Of a stretch of 64,000 nt of DNA, positions 31,893 to 42,782 are shown piece after piece. The notes beneath the pieces were generated by a model. The model was not told where the DNA came from, made no database searches, and saw nothing but the letters and a program-made list of their open reading frames with translations. This DNA comes from Cherax quadricarinatus. Lineage: Eukaryota > Arthropoda > Malacostraca > Decapoda > Parastacidae. The DNA is taken from the NCBI RefSeq assembly GCF_038502225.1, contig NC_091311.1:28922352-28986351 (forward strand), given 5' to 3'. Each line of letters begins with the position of its first letter. Position 1 is the stretch's first letter. Made by a program: the position numbers and the translations under genes.

Positions 31893-32010
31893 TTTATTGT
31901 GGAAACGTTTCGCCATCCAGTGGCTTCTTCAGTCCAGTCCAAAGCGGAGAATAACGGTGGAAGATGAGGAGTTTGAGGTCATCAGTCCCTCTGCCTGGAG
32001 TCGATGTTGT
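31893..32010 (-). mobile_element. PLE terminus with hammerhead motif
   Basis: On the minus strand GGACTGAAGA (core at 31926-31932), stem II GCCA-CTGGA-TGGC and GAAACGTTTCCA. Stem I is TGGA with TCCA. The left edge abuts AT-rich DNA and the right edge a (GTA)n array, so only one arm remains. Confidence 0.65.
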
Positions 32011-32023
32011 CACTCCACGAAGA

Positions 32024-32068
<45 letters not shown>

Positions 32069-32150
32069 CAGTAGTAGTAGTAGTAGTGGTGGTAGTAGTA
32101 GTGGTGGTAGTAGTAGTGGTAGTAGTAGTAGTAGTAGCAGCAATTATAGT
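32024..32150. repeat. (GTA)n microsatellite with GGT variants
   Basis: About 42 trinucleotide units. The poly-V frame is an artefact. Confidence 0.95.
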
Positions 32151-32164
32151 AGCAATAGTTGATT

Positions 32165-32245
32165 AATCAGGCATATGTGCAACACTTGGGTATCTTTATC
32201 GAGGAAATGTTTCGCCACACAGTGGCTTCATCAGTCCATACGTGC
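32165..32245 (-). mobile_element. PLE terminus fragment
   Basis: Contains TATGTGCAACACTTGGGTAT and a minus hammerhead with GCCAC/GTGGC and CTGATGA. GAAACATTTCC replaces the palindromic GAAACGTTTC. Confidence 0.6.
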
Positions 32246-32346
32246 TCACACTCCAACAGCACGTCAAATTCTAAGAAATCACACATTTCCACTGCAATTT
32301 AAACACTCTCACGCAAGCCTGCTGGATGCTCCAATCCCTGCCAGTT

Positions 32347-32402
<56 letters not shown>
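32347..32402. repeat. (AAT)n microsatellite
   Basis: About 18 AAT units. Confidence 0.95.
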
Positions 32403-32511
32403 CAGTCCATCAGCCTTGAGTCGATGTAATCAGTCCATGAATCTTGAAACGAATACAGCATATGTGCGAATAAGTGGCTTTTCTACTGTAGACAGGTGAG
32501 GTGAAGCAGCT

Positions 32512-32549
32512 ATGAATCGACCCCTGCAACCACAATTAGGTGAGTACAT

Positions 32550-32628
<79 letters not shown>
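32512..32628 (+). repeat. Family B 3' tail running into (CA)n
   Basis: ATCGACCCCTGCAACCACAA and TTAGGTGAGTAC are the family B 3' end. ACATACATACACATAC and about 38 CA units follow, and a second B copy begins directly after. Confidence 0.85.
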
Positions 32629-33720
32629 AAGCAGGGATAACAGGGAAGGCACTACAATGGATCAGAGAATACTTGTCAGGAAGACAGCAGCGAGTAATGG
32701 TACGTGGCGAGGTGTCAGAGTGGGCACCTGTGACCAGCGGGGTCCCACAGGGGTCAGTCCTAGGACCAGTGCTGTTTCTGGTATTTGTGAACGACGTGAC
32801 GGAAGGAATAAACTCCGAGGTGTCCCTGTTTGCAGATGACGTGAAGATGAGAAGAATTCATTCGATCGAAGACCAGGCAGAACTACAAAGGGATCTGGAC
32901 AGGCTGCAGACCTGGTCTAGCAATTGGCTCCTGGAGTTCAATCCCACCAAGTGCAAAGTCATGAAGATTGGGGAAGGGCAAAGAAGACCACAGACGGAGT
33001 ACAGTCTAGGGGGCCAGAGACTACAAACCTCACTCAAGGAAAAAGATCTTGGGGTGAGTATAACACCAGGCACATCTCCTGAAGCGCACATCAACCAAAT
33101 AACTGCTGCAGCATATGGGCACCTGGCAAACCTCAGAACAGCATTCCGACATCTTAATAAGGAATCATTCAGGACCCTGTACACCGTGTACGTTAGGCCC
33201 ATATTGGAGTATGCGGCACCAGTTTGGAACCCACACCTAACCAAGCATGTAAAGAAACTAGAGAAAGTGCAAAGGTTTGCAACAAAACTAGTCCCAGAGC
33301 TAAGAGGTATGTCCTACGAGGAGAGGTTAAGGGAAATCAACCTGACGCCACTGGAGGACAGGAGAGATAGGGGGGACATGATAACGACTTACAAAATACT
33401 GAGAGGAATCGACAAGGTGGACAAAGACAGGATGTTCCACAGACTGGACACAGCAACTAGGGGACACAGTTGGAAGCTGAAGGCACAGATGAATCACAGG
33501 GTTGTTAGGAAGTATTTCTTCAGCCACAGAATAGTCAGGAAGTGGAATAGTTTGGGAAGCGATGTAGTGGAGGCAGGATCCATACATAGCTTTAAGCAGA
33601 GGTACGATAAAGCTCATGGTTCAGGGAGAGTGACCTAGTAGCGACCAGTGAAGAGGCGGGGCCAGGAGCTTGGACTCGACCCCTGCAACCTCAACTAGGT
33701 GAGAACAACTAGGTGAGTAC
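32628..33720 (+). mobile_element. LINE family B, 5'-truncated copy B3
   Basis: It starts at CAAGCAGGGATAACAGGG after (CA)n and ends with CAACTAGGTGAGTACACAC. It has (CA)n on both sides. It is the best preserved B copy here. Confidence 0.9.
32673..33638 (+). pseudogene. Family B LINE reverse transcriptase, motif B to C-terminus
   Basis: 321 uninterrupted codons: SGVPQGSVLGPVLFLVFVND (22-41), catalytic LFADDVK (52-58), WLLEFNPTKCKVMKIGEG, KEKDLGVSITPGTSPEAHIN, YVRPILEYAAPVWNPH, MSYEERLREINLTPLEDRRD and a FKQRYDKAHGSGRVT end. Endonuclease and RT motif A are missing because of 5' truncation; the apparent start is internal. Intactness of this stretch suggests a fairly recent insertion. Confidence 0.9.
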
Positions 33721-33725
33721 ACACA

Positions 33726-33787
<62 letters not shown>
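33720..33787. repeat. (CA)n microsatellite at a family B 3' end
   Basis: About 32 CA units continue directly from the B terminus. Confidence 0.95.
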
Positions 33788-33792
<5 letters not shown>

Positions 33793-33954
33793 CAGTTTCA
33801 TAAATAGTACACAAATAACTTACAGACAGCAAGCCATGTCTCCCAAATCTGTTAAGGATCTCTAAATAAAACTAAGTAAAAGAAGGACTTGTGGACTACA
33901 TCCTCACGGGCTGCAAGTAGTCACTCGACATTTTGGCTGGAGAACAGGAATGGT

Positions 33955-34140
33955 GATACCAATGGTATATAGATAAGACACCTTCACAATTTCAAACATT
34001 TATCGAGGAAACTCATCGACACGGGAGAGACTCCAGGTAACAAGTGATGAAGAAGCCAGTGAAGCCGCTTGTGACGAAACACTTCCTCAATAAATGTCAT
34101 GAACTGTGCATGTGTTATTTCATCGACACTCGACATTGGT
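33955..34140. mobile_element. Degenerate Penelope-like foldback element
   Basis: ATCGAGGAAACTCATCGACA on the left and GACGAAACACTTCCTCAATA on the right with GTGATGAAGAAGCC before it. Cores are mutated. Left terminus AATGGTATATAGATAAGAC resembles other PLE ends. Confidence 0.5.
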
Positions 34141-34284
34141 AATGATGGGTGCACAATAAACTAGCCGCTTCGTCTGGAAAAGCTGATCTCACCTCATCAC
34201 TATCATGTATTCTCAGGTAGATAGTTCCCTACGATTTAAACAGATTAGTTTTATAGGCTAAGATCTGTTATCCTACCTCAGCTC

Positions 34285-34470
34285 ATTTCAGAGCTCAGCC
34301 CTATCTAAGGTATACAACCACCCTCCAGGATGCGACCTACAACAGTCAACTAACACCCAGGTAGCTACTGTATTTAGTGCTAGGGGAACAGGGCAGCAGG
34401 TGTAAACAAGCGCCGGTGATCGAACCACGGACGCTATGTTATGTAAGCGCGTTGTCAACCGAGCCACGGT
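34285..34470 (-). mobile_element. tRNA-derived SINE, inverted
   Basis: CAGGATGCGACCTACAACAG, CAACTAACACCCAGGTAGCT, then GGTGATCGAACCACGGACGC, which reads on the minus strand as a B box GTTCGATCACC. A-box-like sequence lies near 34450-34465. Confidence 0.7.
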
Positions 34471-34689
34471 TGATACGATGTTGGAAGAACTAAGCAGACA
34501 CCTCGACACTACTCGACGTCATACAGAGAAAGTTCGCTTCATCATGCCACGAGAAGGAAAGTGGTGTCGTGAAAGGTCATACCACTACCTTGCCACTGAG
34601 AGCTCACTGCAACAACACATTGCATCATGCATTATATGCATTAAGCCTTTTGCACCGTTGAATTTACAAGCTAAGAGTTGTTGTCCTGC

Positions 34690-34860
34690 CTCAGATCATT
34701 TCAGTACTATCAACATGACTCAACTGCAGGATAACATCCACAAGAGTCGAATGACATTCAGATCCCTATTCACTGCTAGGTGAACAGGAGTGACTAGTGT
34801 AACAAAGCATCCCCTTGATCGAACCTTAGGGTGTGAGCCACCACCGAGCTACAAAGTATT
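34690..34860 (-). repeat. Degenerate SINE copy, inverted
   Basis: GCAGGATAACATCCACAAGA and CCCCTTGATCGAACCTTAGG follow the layout of the SINE at 34285-34470 with heavy divergence. Confidence 0.45.
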
Positions 34861-35394
34861 GATAGTAATATTTATGGTGTATTATAGAGACAAAATGATA
34901 AGACACATGTGCAATTCATGTGCAATAAAGATACTCAAGTCCTGCACATGTGTGTCATTCATCGAGCCAGGGACCGCTGCAACCTTCTCATCTTGGAATT
35001 AAGTAATGAAATACCATCTTGTGAATTCAAGAATAGTGCGCATAGAGTGGAAAAAATCATGAAAGTAAGTGAGGTTAATTAATATAATTTGTCTTATGCA
35101 CACATGAACACCGTCTTCCTGCACCAGTAGGTGAGCACTTGTAGTTCCGTGGTCACAACAGTCAGCTCACAACTGAAAGCCCCCAGGATCTATCCCGGAT
35201 AAGGTGGAGTATATGGTCAAGTGCTTATTGCACCTGGTGTCTCAGTTCACTTAGCACTAAATAGTTATCGAAATGTTAATAAAGCGTTGTGGACCTTTCC
35301 TCTGGGTTGAATATTTAAATGAAAAACATTACTAATAATAAACATTGTTTTTGTAACTACAAACAAGTCATGAGAGGAAGTGGAATGACTTCGA

Positions 35395-35518
35395 GGATAT
35401 TGTGGATAATGCCTTCCGCGCAGACGAAATGTTTGGCCACCAAAGATATCTACAGTAAGAGTTGCACATGTGTCTTATTCATCAACTTGTCGGTATTGTA
35501 TACCATTTATAATAAAAT
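35395..35518 (+). mobile_element. PLE right terminus fragment
   Basis: GCAGACGAAATGTTTGGCCA, AGAGTTGCACATGTGTCTTA and terminal CTTGTCGGTATTGTATACCA, the reverse complement of left ends such as 2600-2621. Confidence 0.6.
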
Positions 35519-35526
35519 CTACTGTA

Positions 35527-35668
35527 GACTGAGAGGTCGCGGGCCACGGACGGTCTCTCAGTCTCCGAACCCACAGAGAATATACATACATTTATTAGAC
35601 TGAGAGGTCGCGGGCCACGGACGGTCTCTCAGTCTCCGAACCCACAGAGAATATACATACATTTATTT
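35527..35668 (+). repeat. Tandem 71-bp duplication with a hairpin
   Basis: Two near-identical units start at 35527 and 35598. Each holds GACTGAGAG...CTCTCAGTC, a 9-bp stem around a GC-rich loop, followed by TCCGAACCCACAGAGAATAT. Confidence 0.9.
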
Positions 35669-36642
35669 TTCTTATATACATTTTTTTAAATACTGGATTG
35701 ACTTTATTTTTCTGTGATTTTTTTATTGGTAAGTTATTCTTCCAGTTTCTAAAAATCAGGCAAAATTTAAATTCTATTTATTCTACATATTTTGTTTCTA
35801 TTGTATTCGTGAGTGTGAGTCTGCGTGTGTGCTTGTTAGCCCGCGCGCGTGCGTCAGTTTGTGTGCTTGTGAACATCAGTGCGCGCGCCTGAGTGTACTC
35901 ACTTTATTTGTACTCGCCTATTTGTGGTTGCTGAGGTCGATCATAGCTCCTGGCCCCTCCTCATCACTGATCGCTACTAGGTCCTCTCTCTCCCTGCTCC
36001 ATGAGCTTTATCATACCTCGTCTTAAAACTATGTATGGTTCCTGCCTCCATTACGTCACATTCCAGACTATTCCACTTCCTGATAACTCTGTGACTGAAG
36101 AAATTCTTCCAAACATCCCTTTGATTCATCTGAGTCTTCAACTTCCAATTGTGCCCCCTTGTTTCTGTGTCCCATCTCTGGGACTCTGTCCACCTTATCT
36201 ATTCTTCGCAGTATTTCGTATGTCGTTATCTTGTCTCCCCTAACCCTCCTGTCCTCCAGTGTCGTCAGGCCGTTTTCCCTTAACCTTTCTTCGTAGGACA
36301 ATCCCTTTAGCTCTGGAACTAATCTTGTTGCAAACCTTTGCACTCTCTCTAATTTCTTGGCGTACTTGACCAAGTGTGGGTTCCAAACTGATTCTGCATA
36401 CTCCAGTATGGGCCTGACGTATATGGTGTACAGAGTCTTGAACGATTTCTTAGTGAGGCATCGGAACGCTTTTCTCAGGTTTGCCAGGCGCCCATATGCT
36501 GCAGCAGTTACCTGGCTGATGTGCGCCTCAGGAGATGTGCTGTGTATTATACTCACCCCAAGATCCTTTTCCTTGAGCGAGGTTTGTAGTCTTTGGCCAC
36601 CTAGCTTATACTCTGTCTGTGGTCTTCTTTGACCTACCCCGA

Positions 36643-36897
36643 TCATGGCTTTGAATTTGGCGGGATTAATTTGAAGAGCCAGTTGCTGGACCAGGCTTGC
36701 AGCCTATCCAGGTCTCTTTGTAGTCCTGCCTGATCCTCATCCGATTTAATTCTCCTCATTAACTTCACATCATCTGCAAACAGGGACACTTCCGTCATGT
36801 CATTCACATCTTCCAAAAATAGCACTGGTCCTAGGACTGGCCCCTGTGGAACCCCGCTCGTCACAGGTGCCCACTGTGATACCACGCCACGTACCAT
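36643..36897 (-). pseudogene. Family B RT fragment with motifs B and C
   Basis: 84 codons with TSGVPQGPVLGPVLF and SLFADDVKLMRR, both catalytic Asp present. A small deletion between them (VNDMTEVSLFADD) removes residues present in B3. Confidence 0.8.
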
Positions 36898-36965
36898 GGT
36901 TCGTTGTTGCTTTCCTGTCGGGTAATCTCTGATCCACTACGCTGCCCTTCCTGTTATGCGTGCCT

Positions 36966-37372
36966 GGTCACCTGGTTACCTGGAGGTTATTCCGGGGATC
37001 AACGCCCCCGCGGCCAGGTCCATGACCAGGCCTCCCGATGGATCAGGGTCTGATCAACTAGGCTGTTACTGCTGGCCGCACGCAGTCCAATGTACGAGCC
37101 ACAGCCCGGCTGATCCGGCACTGACTTTAGGTATCTGTCCAGCTCTCTCTTGAAGGCAGCCAGGGGTTTATTGGCAATTCCCCTAATGCTTGATGGGAGG
37201 CTGTTGAACAGTCTTGGGCCCCCGGACACTTATGGTGTTTTCCCTTAGTGTACCAATGGCGCCCCTACTTTTTGTTGGGGGCATTTTGCATCGCCTGCCC
37301 AGTCTTTTACTTTCGTAGGGAGTGATTTCTGTGTGCAGATTTGGGACCATTCCTTCCAGGATTTTCGGTCCT
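36966..37372 (-). mobile_element. LINE family A 3' end inserted in B4
   Basis: TACCTGGAGGTTATTCCGGG through the 3' UTR to CCTTCCAGGATTTTC in A coding sequence. Flanking B bases share TGGTC/GGTC, possibly a very short duplication or coincidence. Confidence 0.8.
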
Positions 37373-37590
37373 CTAGTTTTTGCACTAATCTCTTGTGAGG
37401 AACTGTGTCGAAGGCCTTCTTGCAGTCCTAGAAAATGTAATCTACTCACCTCTCTCTCTCTCTCGTGTCATACTTCCGTTACCGTGTCATAAAACTCCAG
37501 CAGGCTTGTGACACAGGAGTTTCCTTTCCTGAATCCGTGCTGGCTGTCGATTATAAGCTTCTGTTCCAGGTGATTCACCACTCCCTTGTG

Positions 37591-38045
37591 TGTGAGCTGC
37601 GTGTGCACGCATATTCGAACCTACAAACAAGTGAAGATCAGGTGCGGTAATTAAGGAAACTGACCCAACCAAAGTGAGAGGGAGAGGCCAGGTAGGAGGT
37701 ACCATAAAGGAACCTCCCAGGTCCATTTATAACACATTAGGTCAGAGGTCAAGGGAAGGCGAGAGAGGTCAACGCAGTACCTGGTTAAGTACCCCGCCTG
37801 ACCCTTGATGGAGGTCACGCTCAACAATTTTGTCTATCAGGAAGACATTTGGGAACTGTCTGTCATGAGTAATTATACAACTGTGTTGCACGTGTTTAAT
37901 GTAATGATACACTGCTCGAGTTTTACTTAGTTGTCTTCCACAAAATTCTTGTTTTTGCATTATTTTTAAGATTTTTTTTTTTTTGCGTCTGTTAGATTTA
38001 ATGTTTAATGACTTCATGTGAGCATTGTGACCGAAATTCACCTGC
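37591..38045. other. Unassigned sequence
   Basis: No coding signal. TTTTTTTTTT near 37975 and no recognised family. Confidence 0.4.
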
Positions 38046-38716
38046 ACGTGTACTCACCTATTTGTACTCACCTATTTGTGGTTGCAGGGGTCGAGTCCTA
38101 GCTCCTGGCCCCGCCTCTTCACCGGTTGCTACTAGGCCCTCTCTCTCCCCGCTCCATGAGCTTTATCAAACCTCGTCTTAAAACTGTGTATGGTTCCTGC
38201 CTCCACTACGTCATTTTCTAGGCTATTCCACTGCCTTACAACTCTATGACTGAAGAAATACTTCCTACTATCTCTCTGACTCATTTGTGTCTTCAACTTC
38301 CAATTGTGGCCTCTTGTTTCTGTGTCCCCTCCCTGGAACATCCTGTCTTTGTCCACCTTGTCTATTCCACGCAGTATTTTATATGTCGTTATCATGTCTC
38401 CCCTGACCCTCCTGTCCTCCAGTGTGGTCAGGCCGGTTTCCCTTAATCTTTCCTCATAGGACATTCCCCTTAGCTCTGGAACTAACCTTGTCGCAAACCT
38501 TTGTACTTTCTCTAGTTTATTGACGTGCTTTATCAAGTGCGGGTTCCAAACAGGTGCTGCATACTCCAGTATGGGCCTGACATACACGGTGTACAGTGTC
38601 TTGAATGATTCCTTACTAAGGTATCGGAATGCTGTTCTCAGGTTTGCCAGGCGCCCATATGCTGCAGCAGTTATCTGATTGATGTGTGCTTCCGGAGACA
38701 TGCTCGGTGTTATACT
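38046..38716 (-). mobile_element. LINE family B, 3' portion (copy B5)
   Basis: The 3' end has a doubled TACTCACCTATTTG. The ORF at 38132-38818 holds EAHINQITAAAYGRLANLRT to SFKTRFDKAHGAGRERA, but its first 33 residues are (TH)n from the adjoining microsatellite. Truncated within coding sequence at GTTATACTCACGTGTG. Confidence 0.85.

Positions 38717-38808
<92 letters not shown>
38717..38808. repeat. (GT)n microsatellite
   Basis: About 45 GT units starting inside LINE B coding sequence. Confidence 0.95.
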
Positions 38809-38934
38809 CGTACTTCAATGTATACTTAAATGGTTGTGCTAAATTTTAAAACAATAATGATACAACTGAATAACAATAATACAGCAGTTTCCCTAGAGGA
38901 AGGTATAGAAAACAGATGGGGTAGGCATTCTGCC

Positions 38935-38935
<1 letters not shown>

Positions 38936-39020
<85 letters not shown>
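38936..39020. repeat. (AAT)n followed by (ATT)n
   Basis: About 18 AAT units then nine ATT units, forming a simple-sequence palindrome centred near 38992. Confidence 0.9.
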
Positions 39021-39023
<3 letters not shown>

Positions 39024-39193
39024 ATTTTAAAAATGTAAATTAAAAAAATATTTTCCAGAATTATCTTATGACATTTCCAGCCTGGGAGAGGCTGAGGGGT
39101 AATACTGACTGCCATTTTTTGTTTATTCTATAATTTTCAACTATTTAAATGCCGTATCGTGAAGGATCTTAACAAAATTAAGTCATTTTATCC

Positions 39194-39260
39194 CTGGAGG
39201 CGTGGTTTGGGACCGGTCCGTGGGGGCGATGACCTCCGAAAGCGACTCCAGGTAACCTTC
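39194..39260 (+). mobile_element. Diverged LINE family A 3' end
   Basis: GGACCGGTCCGTGGGGGCGA and GACTCCAGGTAACC match the family A terminus. Confidence 0.55.
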
Positions 39261-39654
39261 ACGATAATTATGTTAATGGTAATGCTTTTCAAGGTTGGTG
39301 CCTTTATGCCGATGAAGGGCTTATAATCCAAGGAACTGGAGCTGCTCTATGAAACACATTCAACATAAGAACACATTCACCATCACTCGGTCAATAGCCA
39401 GAAAGACACATACATCACAATTCTAATGACCCTCCGAATAACAACATGTACGACCCTCCAGACTGCAGGCGCTGTGCTTCCCACCTCCAGGACTGAAATT
39501 CCGGCTAACCGGTTTCCTTTAATCTCTTCATATATGATATCGTGCTCACACTCCAACAGCACGTCAAATTCTGAGAAATCACACGTTTGCACTTCAATTT
39601 AACACTCACGCAAGTCTGCTGGATGCTCCAATCCCTACCTGTTTTAATAATAAT

Positions 39655-39970
39655 AATAATAACAATAATAATCTTTATTTCTACAGGTACATATACAAGG
39701 TATACAGGCTTGGCTGACATTATTGACATATACTATATAAAAAGTCCCTTGTTATGCAGAGCATTTCGGGCAAATTAGGTCAATTTTTGCCCCAAGATGC
39801 GACCCACACCAGTCCACTAACACCCAGGTACTCATTTTGCTGATGGATGAGCCTTGGACAGCAGGTGCCTTATGGAAACACGTCTTAATGTTTCTAGCCG
39901 CACAGGGGATCGACCCCCGGACCACAGTGTGTGAGCTGAATGAGCTAACGATCGAACTACAGGACTTAAT
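39655..39970 (-). mobile_element. tRNA-derived SINE, inverted, full-length
   Basis: Begins with (ATA)n and CTTTATTTCTACAGGTACAT (inverted tail), has CACCAGTCCACTAACACCCA, and ends with a minus-strand B box in GGGGATCGACCCCCGG and an A-box region near 39935-39965. Confidence 0.8.
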
Positions 39971-40589
39971 CCCACTTACACTCGCTTCCCTTACGTGCAA
40001 CCATAACGACCTTAATGTAGTCGATAGGCTTTATACACCCATTAACCAACCTACAGAAAAAAAAGTTACTCATAATAAGGGAGGACCGTGGTGGCAAGCA
40101 ACATGGACAGAGGTGCACCTGGGTAGCGGGGAGGGTAAGGAACCTCTGTTGAGGCGACGTCACCTGTTCCTCTCATCGTCTGGGAACGTGAACAGCTAAA
40201 ACACTTTCTCTGACTACTACATCTGAAATATGAAATTTCGCTATGTCCTCCTTCCGAAGTGATGCAGTATTTAAAAATCTCATAATCCTAAGTATTATTT
40301 ATGTTATAAATAAAGTCGTAAGAAAAACGATCAATGTAGTAGGCCTACTGGTCCATGCCAGGTCACTTCTGACAATACTCAATCATTTTTCGTTCATGCA
40401 TCTGTCTAATCTCTTTAAAGCTCCCCAAGGTGTATTCTTCGGTGACCGTAAATTTATATGGGTCCAGAGCGAGGCATACGAAGTCGAGTAGATAGTAACC
40501 TGTGATACTATCCAGAAGTTCCGGCCATTATAGACCATCAGGTCTGCTACAACGTTTGTGTTCTTAGGTTTAAAATTTTTATGTTGTCT

Positions 40590-40745
40590 TCCGAACTCTT
40601 CTGAGGCTCTAGTTTCTAGGCCTTTAGTATATCTTTAAATCCATTTGGGTCTAGATCCTAGGCACTTAGTGTATCCATACGCTCTTGAGCTACCCTCCAC
40701 GCATGGATGTGGGATGCACAATAAATTAGCCGCTTCGGTGTTAAA
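40590..40745 (+). repeat. Copy of the GTTAAC foldback repeat arm
   Basis: CTAGTTTCTAGGCCTTTAGT, CTTGAGCTACCCTCCACGCA and GCACAATAAATTAGCCGCTT match 3127-3235 and 9847-10010. Confidence 0.55.
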
Positions 40746-40871
40746 ATTAAAAAAGAATCCCTTCTTTAAATTGTGAAAACATATGACAAGATACAAGGGT
40801 TCACAGTAATCGTGGCTCCGTCTGTTTCCGATGGAGACGCCCATGTGCCTTGTCACAGAGGAGACTTTATA

Positions 40872-40968
40872 GACCTACTAGGTCTGCTGTGGTAGACCTA
40901 CAAGGTCTGCTGTGGTAGACCTACTAAGTCTGATGTGGTAGACCTACTAGGTCTGCTGTGGTAGACCT
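40872..40968 (+). repeat. 23-bp tandem repeat, four units
   Basis: GACCTACTAGGTCTGCTGTG plus GTA repeats four times with single-base changes. The unit contains the palindrome CCTACTAGG. Confidence 0.85.
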
Positions 40969-41212
40969 GAGGTTTCAGCCCAAATGATGGAAATTATTTT
41001 GTAGATAGCTTTGATATTTTCACTGCCGTATTAGTGTTTCATTGGTGAGTGATTGGTTCTGAAATTCGTATTACATTAAGAAAAATACACTGCATTCTGA
41101 AACCTTTAAATAATATCATTTTCTTTCATTTCTTTTCACGACGTATATCTTCAGTGAAAAGCTCATGACCCTAAAAGGAGATCCTCATGACATCAAAGAT
41201 GTCTACAGTTAT

Positions 41213-42780
41213 ACCTGGAGGTTATTCTGGGGATCAACGCCCCCGCGGCCCGGTCCATGACCAGGCCTCCCGATGGATCAGGGCCTGATCAACTAGGCTG
41301 TTACTGCTGGCCGCACGCAGTCCGACGTACGAGCCACAGCCCGGCTGATCCGGCACTGACTTTAGGTATCTGTCCAGCTCTCTCTTGAAGGCAGCCAGGG
41401 GTTTATTGGCAATTCCCCTAATGCTTGATGGGAGGCTGTTGAACAGTTTTGGGCCCCGGACACTTATGGTGTTTTCTCTTAGTGTAGGGAGTGATTTCTG
41501 TGTGCAGATTTGGGACCATTCCTTCCAAGATTTTCCAAGTGTAGATTATGATATATCTCTCCCTCCTGCGTTCCAACGAGTACAAGTCAAGTGCTTCCAA
41601 GCGTTCCCAGTAGTTAAGGTGCTTGACAGAACTTATACGCGCAGTAAAGGATCTCTGTACACTCTCTAGATCTGCGATTTCACCTGCTTTGAATGGAGAT
41701 GTTAATGTACAGCAGTATTCCAGCCTAGAGAGAACAAGTGATTTGAAAAGGATCATCATGGGCTTGGCATCTCTCATTTTGAAAGTTCTCATTATCCATC
41801 CTATCATTTTCTTTGCACGTGCGATCGTGGCACTGTTGTGATCCTTGAAAGTGAGATCCTCAGACATTACTACTCCCAGGTCCCTTACATTATTTTTCCG
41901 CTCTATTGTATGGCCGGAGTCAGTAGTATACTCTGTTCTAGTTATTATCTCCTCCAGTTTTCCATAACGGAGTAGTTGGAATTTGTCCTCATTGAACATC
42001 ATATTGTTTACCGTTGCCCACTGGAAAACTTTGTTTATATCTTCTTGGAGGTTAACCGCGTCCTCAGCAGATGACAGCCTCATGCAGATCCTAGTATCAT
42101 CCGCAAAGGATGATACGGTGCTGTGGTGTATATCTCTGTTTATGTCTGATATGAGGATAAGGAATAAGATGGGGGCGAGTACTGTGCCTTGTGGAACAGA
42201 GCTCTTCACTATGGCAGCCTCCGATTTAACTCTCTTGACCACTACTCTTTGTGTTCGATTTGTTAGGAAGTTGAAGATCCATCTCCCCACTTTCCCAGTT
42301 ATTCCTTTAGTACGTATTTTATGGGCTATTACACCATGATCGCATTTGTCAAATGCTTTCGCAAAGTCTGTGTATATTACATCTGCATTCTGATTTTCTT
42401 CCAGTGCATCCAAGGCCATGTCATAGTGATCCAGTAGTTGTGAGAGGCAGGAGCGACCTGCCCTGAACCCATGTTGCCCTGGATTGTGCAGATTTTGGGA
42501 ATCCAGGTGATTTGCAATCCTGCTTCTTAGCACTCTTTCAAAGATTTTTATGATGTGGGACGTCAGAGCTATTGGTCTATAGTTCTTAGCAAATGCTTTG
42601 CTGCCACCTTTATGGAGTGGGGCTATATCTGTTGTTTTAAGTGACTGTGGAATTTCACCCATGTCCAAGCTCCTCCTCCATAGTGTACTTAGGGCACGCG
42701 AGAGGGGTTTCTTGCAGTTCTTAATGAAAACAGAGTTCCACGAGTCTGGGCCCGGGGCTGAGTGCACAGCCCCAGCAGCC
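41213..42780 (-). mobile_element. LINE family A, longest copy (A7)
   Basis: Runs from the 3' end (ACCTGGAGGTTATTCTGGGG) to the region just N-terminal of the RT, where it passes into a 29-bp minisatellite at 42762-42975. A deletion near 41487 removes part of the C-terminal coding sequence and fuses frames. Confidence 0.9.
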
Positions 42781-42782
42781 AC
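41418..42782 (-). CDS. Family A LINE reverse transcriptase, 454 codons, partial
   Basis: Near-complete RT of a CR1/Jockey-type LINE: GPDSWNSVFIKN (11-22), NYRPIALTS (67-75), QHGFRAGRSCLSQLL (103-117), motif A YTDFAKAFD (137-145), motif B SVPQGTVLAPILF (195-207), motif C FADD (226-229), then RDLGVVMSEDLTFKDHN and the C-terminal YIIIYTWKILEGMVPNLHTE. All catalytic Asp are present and no stop interrupts the RT. The endonuclease domain is absent and the C-terminus is shortened by a deletion, so the copy is unlikely to be autonomous. The first few residues come from the minisatellite. Confidence 0.9.
   Translation of the reverse strand: MAAGAVHSAPGPDSWNSVFIKNCKKPLSRALSTLWRRSLDMGEIPQSLKTTDIAPLHKGGSKAFAKNYRPIALTSHIIKIFERVLRSRIANHLDSQNLHNPGQHGFRAGRSCLSQLLDHYDMALDALEENQNADVIYTDFAKAFDKCDHGVIAHKIRTKGITGKVGRWIFNFLTNRTQRVVVKRVKSEAAIVKSSVPQGTVLAPILFLILISDINRDIHHSTVSSFADDTRICMRLSSAEDAVNLQEDINKVFQWATVNNMMFNEDKFQLLRYGKLEEIITRTEYTTDSGHTIERKNNVRDLGVVMSEDLTFKDHNSATIARAKKMIGWIMRTFKMRDAKPMMILFKSLVLSRLEYCCTLTSPFKAGEIADLESVQRSFTARISSVKHLNYWERLEALDLYSLERRRERYIIIYTWKILEGMVPNLHTEITPYTKRKHHKCPGPKTVQQPPIKH

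Larger units (their letters stand above)
35893..37590 (-). mobile_element. LINE family B copy B4, interrupted by a family A 3' end
   Basis: B sequence spans 35893-36960 and resumes at about 37373 with GGTCCTCTAGTTTTTGCACT, continuing into RT coding sequence toward 37590. Frames at 36068-36646 (IGVGQRRPQTEYKLGGQ... to ILEYAESVWNPH) and 36643-36897 (SGVPQGPVLGPVLFLEDVND, LFADDVKLMRR) are RT pieces separated by a frameshift. Confidence 0.85.

Noticed and set aside
35829..35900. CpG-rich promoter near GCGCGCGTGCG
   Set aside because: It is a short alternating GC/GT tract adjoining a LINE B 3' end, with no gene beside it.
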